Part shown: positions 36,275 to 44,940 of the stretch, in pieces
Layout of the letters: the number at the start of each line of letters is the position of its first letter
Numbering within the stretch: the first letter of the stretch is position 1
Source: Janthinobacterium sp. PC23-8
GTDB lineage: Bacteria; Pseudomonadota; Gammaproteobacteria; Burkholderiales; Burkholderiaceae_D
NCBI RefSeq assembly: GCF_002250505.1
Contig: NZ_NJGY01000001.1
Coordinates: 1,360,489 to 1,424,488 of the forward strand
Direction of reading: 5' to 3'
DNA: 64,000 nt
Notes under the pieces: generated by a model
The model's database searches: none
Told to the model about the DNA's origin: nothing
What the model saw: only the letters and a program-made list of their open reading frames with translations
Translations under genes and position numbers: made by a program

Positions 36275-36727
36275 TTACGCGGCCGGCGTCAAGGCCTTTT
36301 TGACCAGTGCCGAAACGACGGTCATGTCGGCGCGGCCGGCGAGCTTCGGCTTGACGATGGCCATCACCTTGCCCATGTCTTGCGGGCCGGCGGCGCCCGA
36401 GGCGGCCACGGCGGCAGCCACTTCAGCGGCCACTTCCTCGTCCGACAGGCCGGCAGGCATATAGCCGGCCAGGTGCACCAGTTCGGCTTTTTCGATGTCG
36501 GCCAGGTCGGCCCGGCCGCCGGCTTCGAATTGGGTGATCGAATCCTTGCGCTGCTTGATCATCTTTTCAACGATGGCCGTCACCTGCGCGTCCGTCAGCT
36601 CGATGCGCTCGTCGACTTCCTTGCGCTTGATTTCAGCGAGCAGCAGGCGAATGGTGCCCAGCTTGCCCGTTTCCTTGGCGCGCATGGCATTTTTCATGTC
36701 TTCGGTAATTTGTTCTTTCAAGCTCAT
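36275..36727 (-). CDS. yqeY: GatB/YqeY domain protein
   Basis: The 150-residue protein matches the YqeY family, which is homologous to the tRNA-binding domain of the GatB amidotransferase subunit: MSLKEQITEDMKNAMRAKET, then GTIRLLLAEIKRKEVDER and a C-terminal KVMAIVKPKLAGRADM. Its precise role is not established. The ATG at 36727 follows a GAGGATTGCC ribosome-binding site. It lies between rpsU and dnaG, the standard order. Confidence 0.95.
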   Translation of the reverse strand: MSLKEQITEDMKNAMRAKETGKLGTIRLLLAEIKRKEVDERIELTDAQVTAIVEKMIKQRKDSITQFEAGGRADLADIEKAELVHLAGYMPAGLSDEEVAAEVAAAVAASGAAGPQDMGKVMAIVKPKLAGRADMTVVSALVKKALTPAA

Positions 36728-36907
36728 GGCAATCCTCGTTATTGGTGTGGTGGGCAACGCAGGTGCGCAGGCCACAAAAGCGAAAACCCGCCGCGGCGAA
36801 CCGGAGCGGGTATGCGACTCATCTGAAGCAGTGCTCCAGGCGAATCAAAACAAAACCCGTGGCGAACAATGCGCCGTGCTACCCGGGTTGGTTCTGACTG
36901 GACAGTC

Positions 36908-37120
36908 TTAGAATAATTTTTTCGGCAGTTGTTGGCTGCGGATGCGTTTGTAATGACGCTTGACAGCAGCTGCCAGCTTGCGCTTGCGCTCAGCTGTTGG
37001 CTTTTCGTAGAATTCGCGTGCGCGCAATTCGGTCAGCAGACCCGTTTTTTCGATGGTGCGTTTGAAGCGACGCATTGCGACTTCGAACGGCTCGTTTTCT
37101 TTAAGGCGAATAGTGGTCAT
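36908..37120 (-). CDS. rpsU: Ribosomal protein S21
   Basis: The 70-residue basic protein is S21 of the small ribosomal subunit ([20 protein letters not shown] and a [17 protein letters not shown] end). It is the first gene of the rpsU-yqeY-dnaG-rpoD block. A TACTAT -10-like box lies about 60 bp upstream. No good ribosome-binding site precedes the ATG. The spacer to yqeY (36728-36907) holds small GC-rich hairpins that may limit read-through. Confidence 0.97.
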   Translation of the reverse strand: MTTIRLKENEPFEVAMRRFKRTIEKTGLLTELRAREFYEKPTAERKRKLAAAVKRHYKRIRSQQLPKKLF

Positions 37121-37301
37121 GTAAAATTCAAACCGTTGAGGTGGTGTATAGGAAGAGGTAGATAGTAGCAGCTTTTATCGGAAAAAGAAAGCCCTCCCCC
37201 GCTTGCGCCTGGGATACAGCCTTGGCAGGCCGTGCGGCTGTGGTGTAAACCACGCAATAATGGGACGCGCTGTAGCGTCCGCTTATTCTACCGCAAGTGC
37301 T

Positions 37302-38516
37302 TTATTGCAGCGCCACCCCGGCAGCCACGCCCGAGGCCCAGGCCCACTGGAAGTTGTAGCCGCCCAGCCAGCCCGTCACGTCGACCGATTCGCCGATAAA
37401 ATACAGGCCCGGCACCTTGTTGGCCATCATGGTCTGCTGCGACAGCTCGCGCGTATCGATGCCGCCGCGCGTCACTTCGGCCTTGCGATAGCCTTCCGAG
37501 CCGTTCGGCACGATGGACCAGGCATTGATGGCCTGGCCCAGCTTGCGCAGTTGCGCGTCGGGCATGTCGGCGATGCGCGCGTCCGCCGCCAGGCCGTTGA
37601 CGGCCAGCAGGCAGTCGGCCAGGCGCTCCGGCAGCCATTGCGAGACGATATTGCCCAGCTGCTTTTTCAGGCTGCCCTTGCCTTCGATCAGGGTTTGCGC
37701 CACATCCACTTCCGGCAGCAGGTTGATGACGATCGCCGTGCCGGGCTGCCAGAAACTGGAGATTTGCAAAATGGCCGGGCCGGACAAGCCGCGATGGGTG
37801 AACAACAAGTCTTCGCGGAAACGCGCGCCGCTCGGCTTGCGCCCTTTCAGGCTGCCCGTTTCCACGTCCACTTCCAGGGCAATGCCCGACAATGGCGCAA
37901 ACGGCGCCCAGCTGGCCGGATCGAACGTCAGCGGCACCAGCGCCGGGCGCGGCTCGACCAGGTTGAGTCCGAACTGGCTGGCGATGCGGTAGGCGAAATC
38001 GGTGGCGCCGATCTTCGGAATCGACAGGCCGCCCGTGGCGACCACCACATTGGCCGCCTCGATCTCGCCGCTGTCGGTATGCAGCACAAAGCCGCCGTCA
38101 TCCTGGCGCGCCACGCTGTCGATCTTGCACGGCATGCGCCAGTGCACGTCGCCGGCAGCGCATTCGTCCTTGAGCATCTCGATGATCTGCTCGGCCGAGT
38201 CATTGCAGAACTGCTGGCCCTTGTGCTTCTCGTGGTAGCCGATGCGGTGTTTTTTGACCAGCGCGAGGAAATCCTGCGGCGTGTAGCGCGACAGCGCGCT
38301 CTTGCAGAAATGCGGGTTATCCGACAAAAAATGCTGCGGGCCGGCGTGGATATTCGTGAAATTGCAGCGCCCGCCGCCCGAGATGCGGATTTTCTCGGCC
38401 AGCTTGGTCGCGTGATCGATCACCACCACGCGCTTGCCCTGCCGGGCGGCCACCGCCGCACACATCATGCCGGCCGCGCCCGCGCCGATCACTGCCACAT
38501 CAAATTGTTTTGCCAT
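37302..38516 (-). CDS. HI0933/YhiN-like flavoprotein
   Basis: The 404-residue protein has an N-terminal FAD-binding AVIGAGAAGMMCAAVAARQG, the family signature KIRISGGGRCNFTN, VVVATGGLSIPKIGATDFAY in the middle and YFIGESVDVTGWLGGYNFQW at the end, typical of the HI0933 family of aminoacetone-oxidase-like flavoproteins. The physiological substrate of the family is not well defined. It lies alone downstream of ybiB on the same strand. Confidence 0.93.
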   Translation of the reverse strand: MAKQFDVAVIGAGAAGMMCAAVAARQGKRVVVIDHATKLAEKIRISGGGRCNFTNIHAGPQHFLSDNPHFCKSALSRYTPQDFLALVKKHRIGYHEKHKGQQFCNDSAEQIIEMLKDECAAGDVHWRMPCKIDSVARQDDGGFVLHTDSGEIEAANVVVATGGLSIPKIGATDFAYRIASQFGLNLVEPRPALVPLTFDPASWAPFAPLSGIALEVDVETGSLKGRKPSGARFREDLLFTHRGLSGPAILQISSFWQPGTAIVINLLPEVDVAQTLIEGKGSLKKQLGNIVSQWLPERLADCLLAVNGLAADARIADMPDAQLRKLGQAINAWSIVPNGSEGYRKAEVTRGGIDTRELSQQTMMANKVPGLYFIGESVDVTGWLGGYNFQWAWASGVAAGVALQ

Positions 38517-38570
38517 AAAGAATTCCGGTCACCGCTGATTACAAAGCGCCATTGTAAACGGCGCAGGCCA

Positions 38571-39563
38571 TCAGGCGGCGGCGCTTGCAATCTTGCTCGA
38601 CGCCATCAGGCATTGCGCCACCTGTTCCGCGATCGATGGCGGCACGGCAATGGCGCCGGCCAGCACTTGTTCGATCCAGGCGGCGGTGGTGGCCGCGTCG
38701 CGCTCCAAAGGCAGGTCCGGCAACTGCTCGACCAGCAACTGCTTTTCCACCAGCACCGTGCGCTGCTGCTCGTGGAACCAGTCGATCTGCTGCGCCTTGT
38801 TGGCGTTGGCCACCGTTTCGCCTTCCGTGCCGCGCATCAGGAAGGCATCGCCGCGTCCGCCTGGCGCTGCCGTGATGAAATATTCGCCGAGCATTTCCAG
38901 GTATTCCGGGTGCGTATACGACACCAGGCGCAGCGCCGGGCCCGCAAACGGCTGCATGATTTTCACCAGGGTATGGGTGGAATTGCGCACACCCAATATG
39001 CGGCGCAGCGACAACAGATGGGAAAGTTTGGGCGCCAGGGTGGCGATCGGCATGAAGGCGACCGCGCCGCGCGCCATCGCCTCTTGCGCCTGCTGATGGC
39101 TGTCGCAGGCGGGCACGCCCAGCGCGGCCAGCACTTCGGCAGTCGTCACGCGGCCCACGTCAAGCGTCACGCCATGCACCAGCACCGGTACGCCGGCACG
39201 CGCCAGCAGCAGCGCCAGCAAGGCCGTCAGATTGGCCATCTTGCGCGCGCCGTTATAGCTGGGAATGACGATCGGCGCATACGGCCCGCCTGGCGCTTGC
39301 AACGGCGCAAACGCGGCTTCGGCGGCGTCGAGGAAACCGGCGATCTCGTCCACGGATTCGCCCTTGATGCGCATCGAGAGCAAAATGCCGCCCAGCTCCA
39401 GGTCGGACACGCGACCATCGAGCATGGCGCGGTACAGGGCAAAGGCGTCGTCACGCGTCATGCTGCGCGCGCCGTTCTTGCCACGGCCAATTTCCTTGAT
39501 AAAGCGGGCGGCGGGAAACGGCTCGCCGGCCACGTCGGTATGGGGGATGGATACGGTAGTCAT
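38571..39563 (-). CDS. ybiB: YbiB, anthranilate phosphoribosyltransferase-like DNA-binding protein
   Basis: The 330-residue protein has the TrpD2/YbiB fold: FIKEIGRGKNGARSMTRDDA, then ELGGILLSMRIKGES, VIPSYNGARKMANLTALLAL and VLVHGV. The glycine-rich phosphoribosyl-pyrophosphate loop of true TrpD (GTGGD) is replaced by PSYNGAR, so it is not a tryptophan enzyme. E. coli YbiB binds nucleic acids and is linked to the SOS response. The 235-bp spacer to aroG holds the divergent promoters. Confidence 0.9.
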   Translation of the reverse strand: MTTVSIPHTDVAGEPFPAARFIKEIGRGKNGARSMTRDDAFALYRAMLDGRVSDLELGGILLSMRIKGESVDEIAGFLDAAEAAFAPLQAPGGPYAPIVIPSYNGARKMANLTALLALLLARAGVPVLVHGVTLDVGRVTTAEVLAALGVPACDSHQQAQEAMARGAVAFMPIATLAPKLSHLLSLRRILGVRNSTHTLVKIMQPFAGPALRLVSYTHPEYLEMLGEYFITAAPGGRGDAFLMRGTEGETVANANKAQQIDWFHEQQRTVLVEKQLLVEQLPDLPLERDAATTAAWIEQVLAGAIAVPPSIAEQVAQCLMASSKIASAAA

Positions 39564-39798
39564 GGCGCCAGCTTACACGCAAAGCGCCCGCCCATCCTGC
39601 GCGCACCCCCACTTTGGCGGCGATGCCACAGTCTCTGGCGTTGCATATCAACAACATATATGCGCTGTAAAGGCGCTGGACAGACGCACAAAAAACGGGC
39701 CGGCCACAGCTATCTTGCCCCGCAAATAACCGCCAGGTTCCATTTCCGCTACACTACCAGGTCTTGAAGAATGCAATAGTGAAAGCCCAGCCAGAATC

Positions 39799-40860
39799 AT
39801 GAATACGCCAGACATCGAAAATATCAACGTCACTTCCTTCGCGGCCATGCCCACGCCGGCCGAACTGCACGCCAGGCTGCCGCTGTCGGCCAGCGCCTTC
39901 GACACCGTCAACCGCGGCCGCGAAGCATTGCGCGACATCATCGACCGCAAGGACCAGCGCCTGTTCGTCGTCGTCGGTCCGTGCTCGATCCACGATCCGG
40001 TGGCCGGCCTCGATTACGCGCGCCGCCTGAAAGCGCTGCAAGAGGAAGTCAAGGACACGATGCTGCTGGTAATGCGCGTGTATTTCGAAAAACCGCGCAC
40101 CACCACCGGCTGGAAAGGCTATATCAACGACCCGTACATGGACGACTCGTTCAAGGTCAACGAAGGCATGGAAAAGGCGCGCCAGTTCCTGCTCGACGTG
40201 TGCGAACTGGGCATGCCCACCGCCACCGAAGCGCTGGACCCGATTTCGCCGCAATACCTGGGCGACCTGATCGCCTGGACGGCGATAGGCGCGCGCACCA
40301 CCGAATCGCAGACCCACCGCGAAATGTCGTCGGGCCTGTCGACACCGGTCGGCTTCAAGAACGGCACCGATGGCGACATCAGCATCGCCGTCAATGCGAT
40401 TTTGTCGTCGGCCCATCCGCACTCCTTCCTGGGCATTAACAGCGAAGGCAATGTGTCGATCGTGCGCACGCGCGGCAACGCCTACGGCCACGTGGTGCTG
40501 CGCGGCGGCGACGGCCGTCCGAACTACGACTCGGTGTCGATCGCGATCGCCGAACAGGCGCTGGCCAAGGCCAAGCTGCCGGCCAACCTGGTGGTCGACT
40601 GCTCGCACGCGAACAGCTACAAAAAGCCGGAACTGCAGCCGCTGGTCATGGCCGATGTTATCCACCAGATCGTGCAGGGCAACCGCTCGCTGGTGGGCGT
40701 GATGATCGAATCGAATATCGTCAGTGGCAACCAGAAGATCCCGCAAGACCTGTCCCAGCTGACCTATGGCTGCTCGGTGACCGACGGCTGCATCGACTGG
40801 GAGACGACGGCGACCATGCTGCGCGACGCGCATGCGCATTTGCTGAACCGCCCCAAATAA
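39799..40860 (+). CDS. aroG: 3-deoxy-7-phosphoheptulonate (DAHP) synthase, class I
   Basis: The 353-residue enzyme condenses phosphoenolpyruvate and erythrose 4-phosphate in the first step of aromatic amino acid synthesis. Class I motifs are visible: FVVVGPCSIHDP, MRVYFEKPRTTTGWKGYIND, SHREMSSGLSTP-like TESQTHREMSSGLSTPVGFK, and VDCSHANSYKKP. The N-terminal extension of about 50 residues is the part that binds the feedback inhibitor; it resembles the AroG (Phe-sensitive) type but the effector cannot be read with certainty. A strong terminator follows. Confidence 0.96.
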   Translation: MNTPDIENINVTSFAAMPTPAELHARLPLSASAFDTVNRGREALRDIIDRKDQRLFVVVGPCSIHDPVAGLDYARRLKALQEEVKDTMLLVMRVYFEKPRTTTGWKGYINDPYMDDSFKVNEGMEKARQFLLDVCELGMPTATEALDPISPQYLGDLIAWTAIGARTTESQTHREMSSGLSTPVGFKNGTDGDISIAVNAILSSAHPHSFLGINSEGNVSIVRTRGNAYGHVVLRGGDGRPNYDSVSIAIAEQALAKAKLPANLVVDCSHANSYKKPELQPLVMADVIHQIVQGNRSLVGVMIESNIVSGNQKIPQDLSQLTYGCSVTDGCIDWETTATMLRDAHAHLLNRPK

Positions 40861-40879
40861 GCGATTCTCAGCTCACTGA

Positions 40880-40906
40880 AACGGCGCCGCGTGCGCCGTT
40901 TTTTTC
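40880..40906 (+). terminator. Rho-independent terminator of aroG
   Basis: AACGGCGC and GCGCCGTT pair around a 5-nt loop, followed by TTTTTTTC. It lies 20 bp after the aroG stop and before the convergent NirD-like gene. Confidence 0.92.
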
Positions 40907-40919
40907 GCCTTTTCCTTCC

Positions 40920-41327
40920 TCACGCCATCTGCACGTGCGGCAGCAGCGCGAACGAGCCGGCCAAGGCTTGTTCGGCCTTGCTGGCCGGGACATTGAGTTC
41001 CTTCAGGTCGAGGTAGATGCGCCCGTCCAGCAGGCGCACCGCATACATGCGCGCCATCGCCTGCACCGGCGCGACCAGGCGGCCCGAATCGAGTTCGATG
41101 ATCCAGCTGTTCTTCGGCCCGATCAGGTTTTTCTCCATCAGCACGCCGTGCGCCAGCGGGCCACCCAGGCACGGCACCGTGTCGAGCAGCGCATAGACCA
41201 TATCGTCGGCCGCGCGAAACAGCGCCACGCCCGGCAAGTCCTGCCAGGCCAGGCCGCGCTGCACCATGCGCGGCCCCGTCAGGGGCATGTCCTTCAGGCG
41301 GCATATCATTTTCCATTGTTCTGGCAT
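40920..41327 (-). CDS. NirD-like Rieske-fold protein without cluster ligands
   Basis: The 135-residue protein resembles NirD, the small subunit of assimilatory nitrite reductase: WKMICRLKDMPLTGPRMVQR, VALFRAADDMVYALLDTVPC and LGGPLAHGVL. The CxH and CxxH ligands of Rieske clusters are not intact (PCLGG and GPKNSW). E. coli NirD also lacks a cluster. No nirB gene is nearby. The ATG at 41327 has a GGGAGCTT ribosome-binding site. A function in nitrite reduction is uncertain. Confidence 0.75.
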   Translation of the reverse strand: MPEQWKMICRLKDMPLTGPRMVQRGLAWQDLPGVALFRAADDMVYALLDTVPCLGGPLAHGVLMEKNLIGPKNSWIIELDSGRLVAPVQAMARMYAVRLLDGRIYLDLKELNVPASKAEQALAGSFALLPHVQMA

Positions 41328-41537
41328 CACAAGCTCCCGGGAGAAAAGCACAACTGATCCATAAGCAAGAGCGGTGCCAGTGCAGCAATGGCGCCGGCAC
41401 CGGGCCATCGCGCGCGCAGGCCGCGATGCGCGCACTGCGCAAGTGCACACTGCCGCCGAAATGGTGCGCCGGCGGCCAGGCTGGCGCGGCCGCTTTCCTT
41501 TACAATGGCGGATTACTCCCCCTACTTTGCCCCTTCC

Positions 41538-42578
41538 ATGATTGTTCTTGGCGTCGAATCCTCCTGTGACGAAACCGGCCTGGCCCTGTACGACACCGAC
41601 CGCGGCCTGCTGTCGCATGCCCTTTATTCACAGGTCGCCATGCACGAACAGTATGGCGGCGTGGTGCCGGAACTGGCCTCGCGCGACCATATCCGCCGGG
41701 CCATTCCGCTGCTGGGCGAAGCCTTGGCCAGGGCCGGCATCGCCCTGGCGCAGATCGACGCCATCGCCTATACCCAGGGTCCCGGCCTGGCCGGCGCGCT
41801 GCTGGTGGGCTCATCCGTGGCCTGCAGCCTGGGCCTGGCGCTCGACAAGCCGGTGCTGGGCATCCATCACCTGGAAGGCCATCTGCTGTCGCCGCTGCTG
41901 GCGCCTGACGCGCCCGAGTTCCCGTTTATCGCCCTGCTGGTGTCGGGCGGCCATACGCAGCTGATGCGCGTCGATGGCGTGGGCCAGTACACCATGCTCG
42001 GTGAAACGCTGGACGACGCGGCCGGCGAGGCGTTCGACAAGTCGGCCAAGCTGCTCGGTCTCGGTTACCCCGGCGGACCGGCCATTTCGCGCCTGGCCGA
42101 ATTCGGCGACCCGCTGGCGTATAAACTGCCACGCCCGATGATGCATTCGAAGGACTTCAATTTCAGCTTTTCCGGCCTGAAAACGGCCGTGCTGACGGTG
42201 GTGAAAAACCACGAGGAAAAAGTCATCGCCAATATCTGCGAGCAGGACAAGGCCGATATCGCACGCGGCTTTGTCGACGCCATCGTCGACGTGCTGACCG
42301 CCAAATGCGTGTCGGCCCTCAAGCACACGGGCTTGAAACGGCTGGTGATCGCCGGCGGCGTGGGCGCCAACGCCCAGCTGCGCGCCTCGCTCGACGCGGC
42401 GGCGGCAAAAAAACGCTTCAAGGTGTATTACCCGGAACTGGAGTTCTGCACCGATAACGGCGCCATGATCGCCTTTGCCGGCGCCATGCGCCTGCAGATC
42501 AACCCGAACGCGGCCAAGCGAGATTATGCCTTCAATGTGCGGCCACGCTGGCCGCTCGACGAAATTCGCGAAATCTGA
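41538..42578 (+). CDS. tsaD: tRNA threonylcarbamoyladenosine synthase subunit TsaD
   Basis: The 346-residue protein transfers threonylcarbamoyl to A37 of tRNAs reading ANN codons, with TsaB and TsaE. Motifs are [12 protein letters not shown] at the start, the metal-binding histidines in [25 protein letters not shown] and [13 protein letters not shown]. The start at 41538 matches the usual N-terminus although no strong ribosome-binding site is seen. It is transcribed away from the rpsU block, a common arrangement. Confidence 0.97.
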   Translation: MIVLGVESSCDETGLALYDTDRGLLSHALYSQVAMHEQYGGVVPELASRDHIRRAIPLLGEALARAGIALAQIDAIAYTQGPGLAGALLVGSSVACSLGLALDKPVLGIHHLEGHLLSPLLAPDAPEFPFIALLVSGGHTQLMRVDGVGQYTMLGETLDDAAGEAFDKSAKLLGLGYPGGPAISRLAEFGDPLAYKLPRPMMHSKDFNFSFSGLKTAVLTVVKNHEEKVIANICEQDKADIARGFVDAIVDVLTAKCVSALKHTGLKRLVIAGGVGANAQLRASLDAAAAKKRFKVYYPELEFCTDNGAMIAFAGAMRLQINPNAAKRDYAFNVRPRWPLDEIREI

Positions 42579-42599
42579 CGCGCGAGACCAGAGAACGCC

Positions 42600-43532
42600 A
42601 TGATCGTCGCCGCCAATGCCGTGCAGTGGGACCAGCTGTACGACTTGCCGCTGCTCGAGCGCCTGGGGCCGGCACAGCCGGAAATCATCAACCATGTCAC
42701 CGCGGTCAATCTCGCCCTGAACGTGGCCGAGCGTCCTTGCTCGACCGAGGTCGATGCCGCTTTCCAGGACGACGTGCGCGCGGCGATGGCCGCCATGCCG
42801 GCGTCGGTGCAGGCGCTGCTCGACGGCGTGCTGCTGGGCGTGCGCTATGCGCGCCAGCTCGGTTCGTCCGCCATCAGCGATATCGTCGTCAGCTTTGAGG
42901 GCGTGATCCTGGGCGTGGTGGTGGCGCTCGATGTCGAGGCGTTCGAGTCGCGCACGGCCAATGCCTGGGCCACATGGAAGGAAAATACGCCGTTCGCGCC
43001 GAAGGATGGTTACAAGCTGAGCGCACAAATCGCGCAGCCCGAGGACGACAACCGCCAGGGCGCGCTGCAATACCTGCTGCTGCATGAATTCGGCCATGTG
43101 CTCTCGGCCGGCCGGGGCCTGCTGCATGACTGGTGGCTCGACGCGCAGTCGCTGCGCGGCGCCGATGACTACCATTACCTGCCGCTGGCCTGGCGGATCG
43201 ATGCAGAGAAAAAGGTCGTGCCGCTGGCGGACAACGAGTTTGCGCTACGTGGCGAGATTGTCTACTACCATGGCGCGCGGCTGGCCGGCAGCCAGATGGC
43301 GCACGCCTATGCCCAGCTGGAGCAAACGAACTTCGCCACCCTGTACGCCGCCACCAGCGTGCACGAGGATTTTGCCGAATCGTTCGCCAGCTATGTGCAT
43401 GCCGTCATGCTCGGCAAACCGCAGGCGATTCGTATCGAAAAGGACGGCGCACTGCTGCTGCAGTTCGACGGCTACTGGGAGGCGCCGCGCAGCGCGGCCA
43501 AGCGCGCGCTGCTGGCGCGGCTGCTGGACTAA
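42600..43532 (+). CDS. Putative zinc metallopeptidase (HExxH)
   Basis: The 310-residue protein has no signal peptide and contains LLHEFGHVLSAG (H162, E163, H166), the gluzincin-type zinc motif, with a possible third ligand in the VHEDFAESFASYVHA helix near 258-270. The family is not named that I know. It lies 21 bp after tsaD, so co-transcription is likely. Its stop codon lies in one end of an inverted-repeat element. The substrate is unknown. Confidence 0.75.
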   Translation: MIVAANAVQWDQLYDLPLLERLGPAQPEIINHVTAVNLALNVAERPCSTEVDAAFQDDVRAAMAAMPASVQALLDGVLLGVRYARQLGSSAISDIVVSFEGVILGVVVALDVEAFESRTANAWATWKENTPFAPKDGYKLSAQIAQPEDDNRQGALQYLLLHEFGHVLSAGRGLLHDWWLDAQSLRGADDYHYLPLAWRIDAEKKVVPLADNEFALRGEIVYYHGARLAGSQMAHAYAQLEQTNFATLYAATSVHEDFAESFASYVHAVMLGKPQAIRIEKDGALLLQFDGYWEAPRSAAKRALLARLLD

Positions 43533-43692
43533 GTAAGTACACATAAATTCTTGTAAATTCTGACTTCCATAACCGGCGCTCTGCGGCGTTGCCCGCTGCT
43601 CGCAGTACCCGCACTGCGTCGCATCGGGCGCCTTGCAGCGCATCCGGTTCTGTTCGTCATAATCTCACAATAATTTCTTGGTACTTACTTAG
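43529..43692. repeat. 164-bp inverted-repeat element between convergent genes
   Basis: CTAAGTAAGTAC at 43529-43540 is the exact reverse complement of GTACTTACTTAG at 43681-43692. Inside are weaker nested complementarities (ACCGG near 43573 with CCGGT near 43642) and a GC-rich core. The stop codons of both flanking genes (TAA at 43530-43532 and, reversed, at 43689-43691) lie within the terminal repeats. This looks like a non-coding MITE or REP-type element that may also act as a two-way terminator. Confidence 0.7.
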
Positions 43693-44927
43693 GCGCCGCT
43701 TGCCGCCCTGGCCAGCATGGCGCGAAACGCCGCGAATACTTTCTGCATGGCCGGCCGCTTGTACGGGTACATTTCCTCGGCGTCCATCGCGTGCACGATC
43801 ATCGCGTTGTCCGCTTCAAACACCAGCAGTTCGCCGTCGCGCGTCTCGGCGCAGTCGATGCCGAGATACGGCATGCCCATGCGCGCATCGATGGCCTGGA
43901 AAGCCTGCGCGTGGCGGCGCGCGAACTGTTCGTCAAACTGCGCCATGATGCGCGCCTCTTCCTCGCGCTTGACCGCGCTTTCGTCCATGCCCGCGTTCAG
44001 GTAATGGATCATCCAGTGCGACGACACCGCAAAGTGGCAGATATAGGGCCGGCCATCGATCAGGGCAATGCGGTATTTGCGGAACTGGCCATCCATGTTG
44101 CGGTAGTCGACAAAGCGAGCGATATAAAAGCGTTCGGCATCGACCTTTTGCAGATACCCCCGCAGGTCGGCAACGCTGGCGATCCTTTCCAGGTCGTGGC
44201 CAGCGTGCGAGCCGAGCGGGCGCACGATCAGCGGAAAATCATCGCCCGGCAGCAGCGCATCGACCTGCAGCTCGCCACTGGCCAGCGCTTCGAGCTGGGC
44301 GCGGACCAGGCGCGCCGTGCGCGGCATGGCCACGCCGGGCACATCCTGCAGCCGCGCGCACAGGCCGTCGCGCGAGGTATGCGCGATATGCTCCGGCAGG
44401 TTGACCACCGGGCGCGGCCACTCGAACAGAAACGCCGCCAGGCGCGCCAGTAACGGTTGATTGGCGTCCGATTCGGCCACCGCCACCAGCAGCACATCGT
44501 GCTCGGGCACTTCCTCGGGAAACACGCTGTCGGCGCTCAGGTACAGCAAATCGATGGCCACGTCGGACTGCTCCAGGAGGAATTCGATCGGCGTATTCGA
44601 CATCAGATCACCGGGCCCCATCACCACCAGCAGTGTGAGGCCGGGGCCGGGGCCGGGCTGCGCCGCCTGCGCGGGCAGGCTGTACCACTGCTGCAGTTCG
44701 ATCGCCTGCGCCTGCACCGCCAGCGCCAGCTCGCGCTGGCCCTTCAGTTGCAGCACGGTCGAAAAATCGAGCCAGGCATGGGCATCATCGGCATGCGCCT
44801 GGGCGCGCGCCAGCAGCGCTTCGCCCAGCGGCGCCAGGTCCTGCTGCAAAAAGGCCAGGCGCATCAGGGGCGCGAGGCCAATCAGCGGCGCATGGGGGGT
44901 GCAAGCCTGTCGCATCAAATCAGTCAT
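43689..44927 (-). CDS. ATP-grasp (RimK-like) protein
   Basis: The 412-residue protein has an N-terminal helical part (ARAQAHADDAHAWLDFSTVL, TPR-like) and a C-terminal ATP-grasp region with LIVRPLGSHAGHDL, FVDYRNMDGQFRKYRIALID and GIDCAETRDGELLVFEADNA. ATP-grasp enzymes join a carboxylate to an amine or thiol through an acyl phosphate. The ATG at 44927 lies 13 bp after the PLP decarboxylase gene on the same strand, so amine production and amide ligation may be linked. The product is unknown. Confidence 0.8.
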   Translation of the reverse strand: MTDLMRQACTPHAPLIGLAPLMRLAFLQQDLAPLGEALLARAQAHADDAHAWLDFSTVLQLKGQRELALAVQAQAIELQQWYSLPAQAAQPGPGPGLTLLVVMGPGDLMSNTPIEFLLEQSDVAIDLLYLSADSVFPEEVPEHDVLLVAVAESDANQPLLARLAAFLFEWPRPVVNLPEHIAHTSRDGLCARLQDVPGVAMPRTARLVRAQLEALASGELQVDALLPGDDFPLIVRPLGSHAGHDLERIASVADLRGYLQKVDAERFYIARFVDYRNMDGQFRKYRIALIDGRPYICHFAVSSHWMIHYLNAGMDESAVKREEEARIMAQFDEQFARRHAQAFQAIDARMGMPYLGIDCAETRDGELLVFEADNAMIVHAMDAEEMYPYKRPAMQKVFAAFRAMLARAASGA

Positions 44928-44940
44928 GGTGTTTCCGGAG

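Noticed and set aside
37203..39767. 854-codon plus-strand frame across the HI0933-like and ybiB genes
   Set aside because: It runs antisense to two well-supported genes and their spacer and has low-complexity composition.
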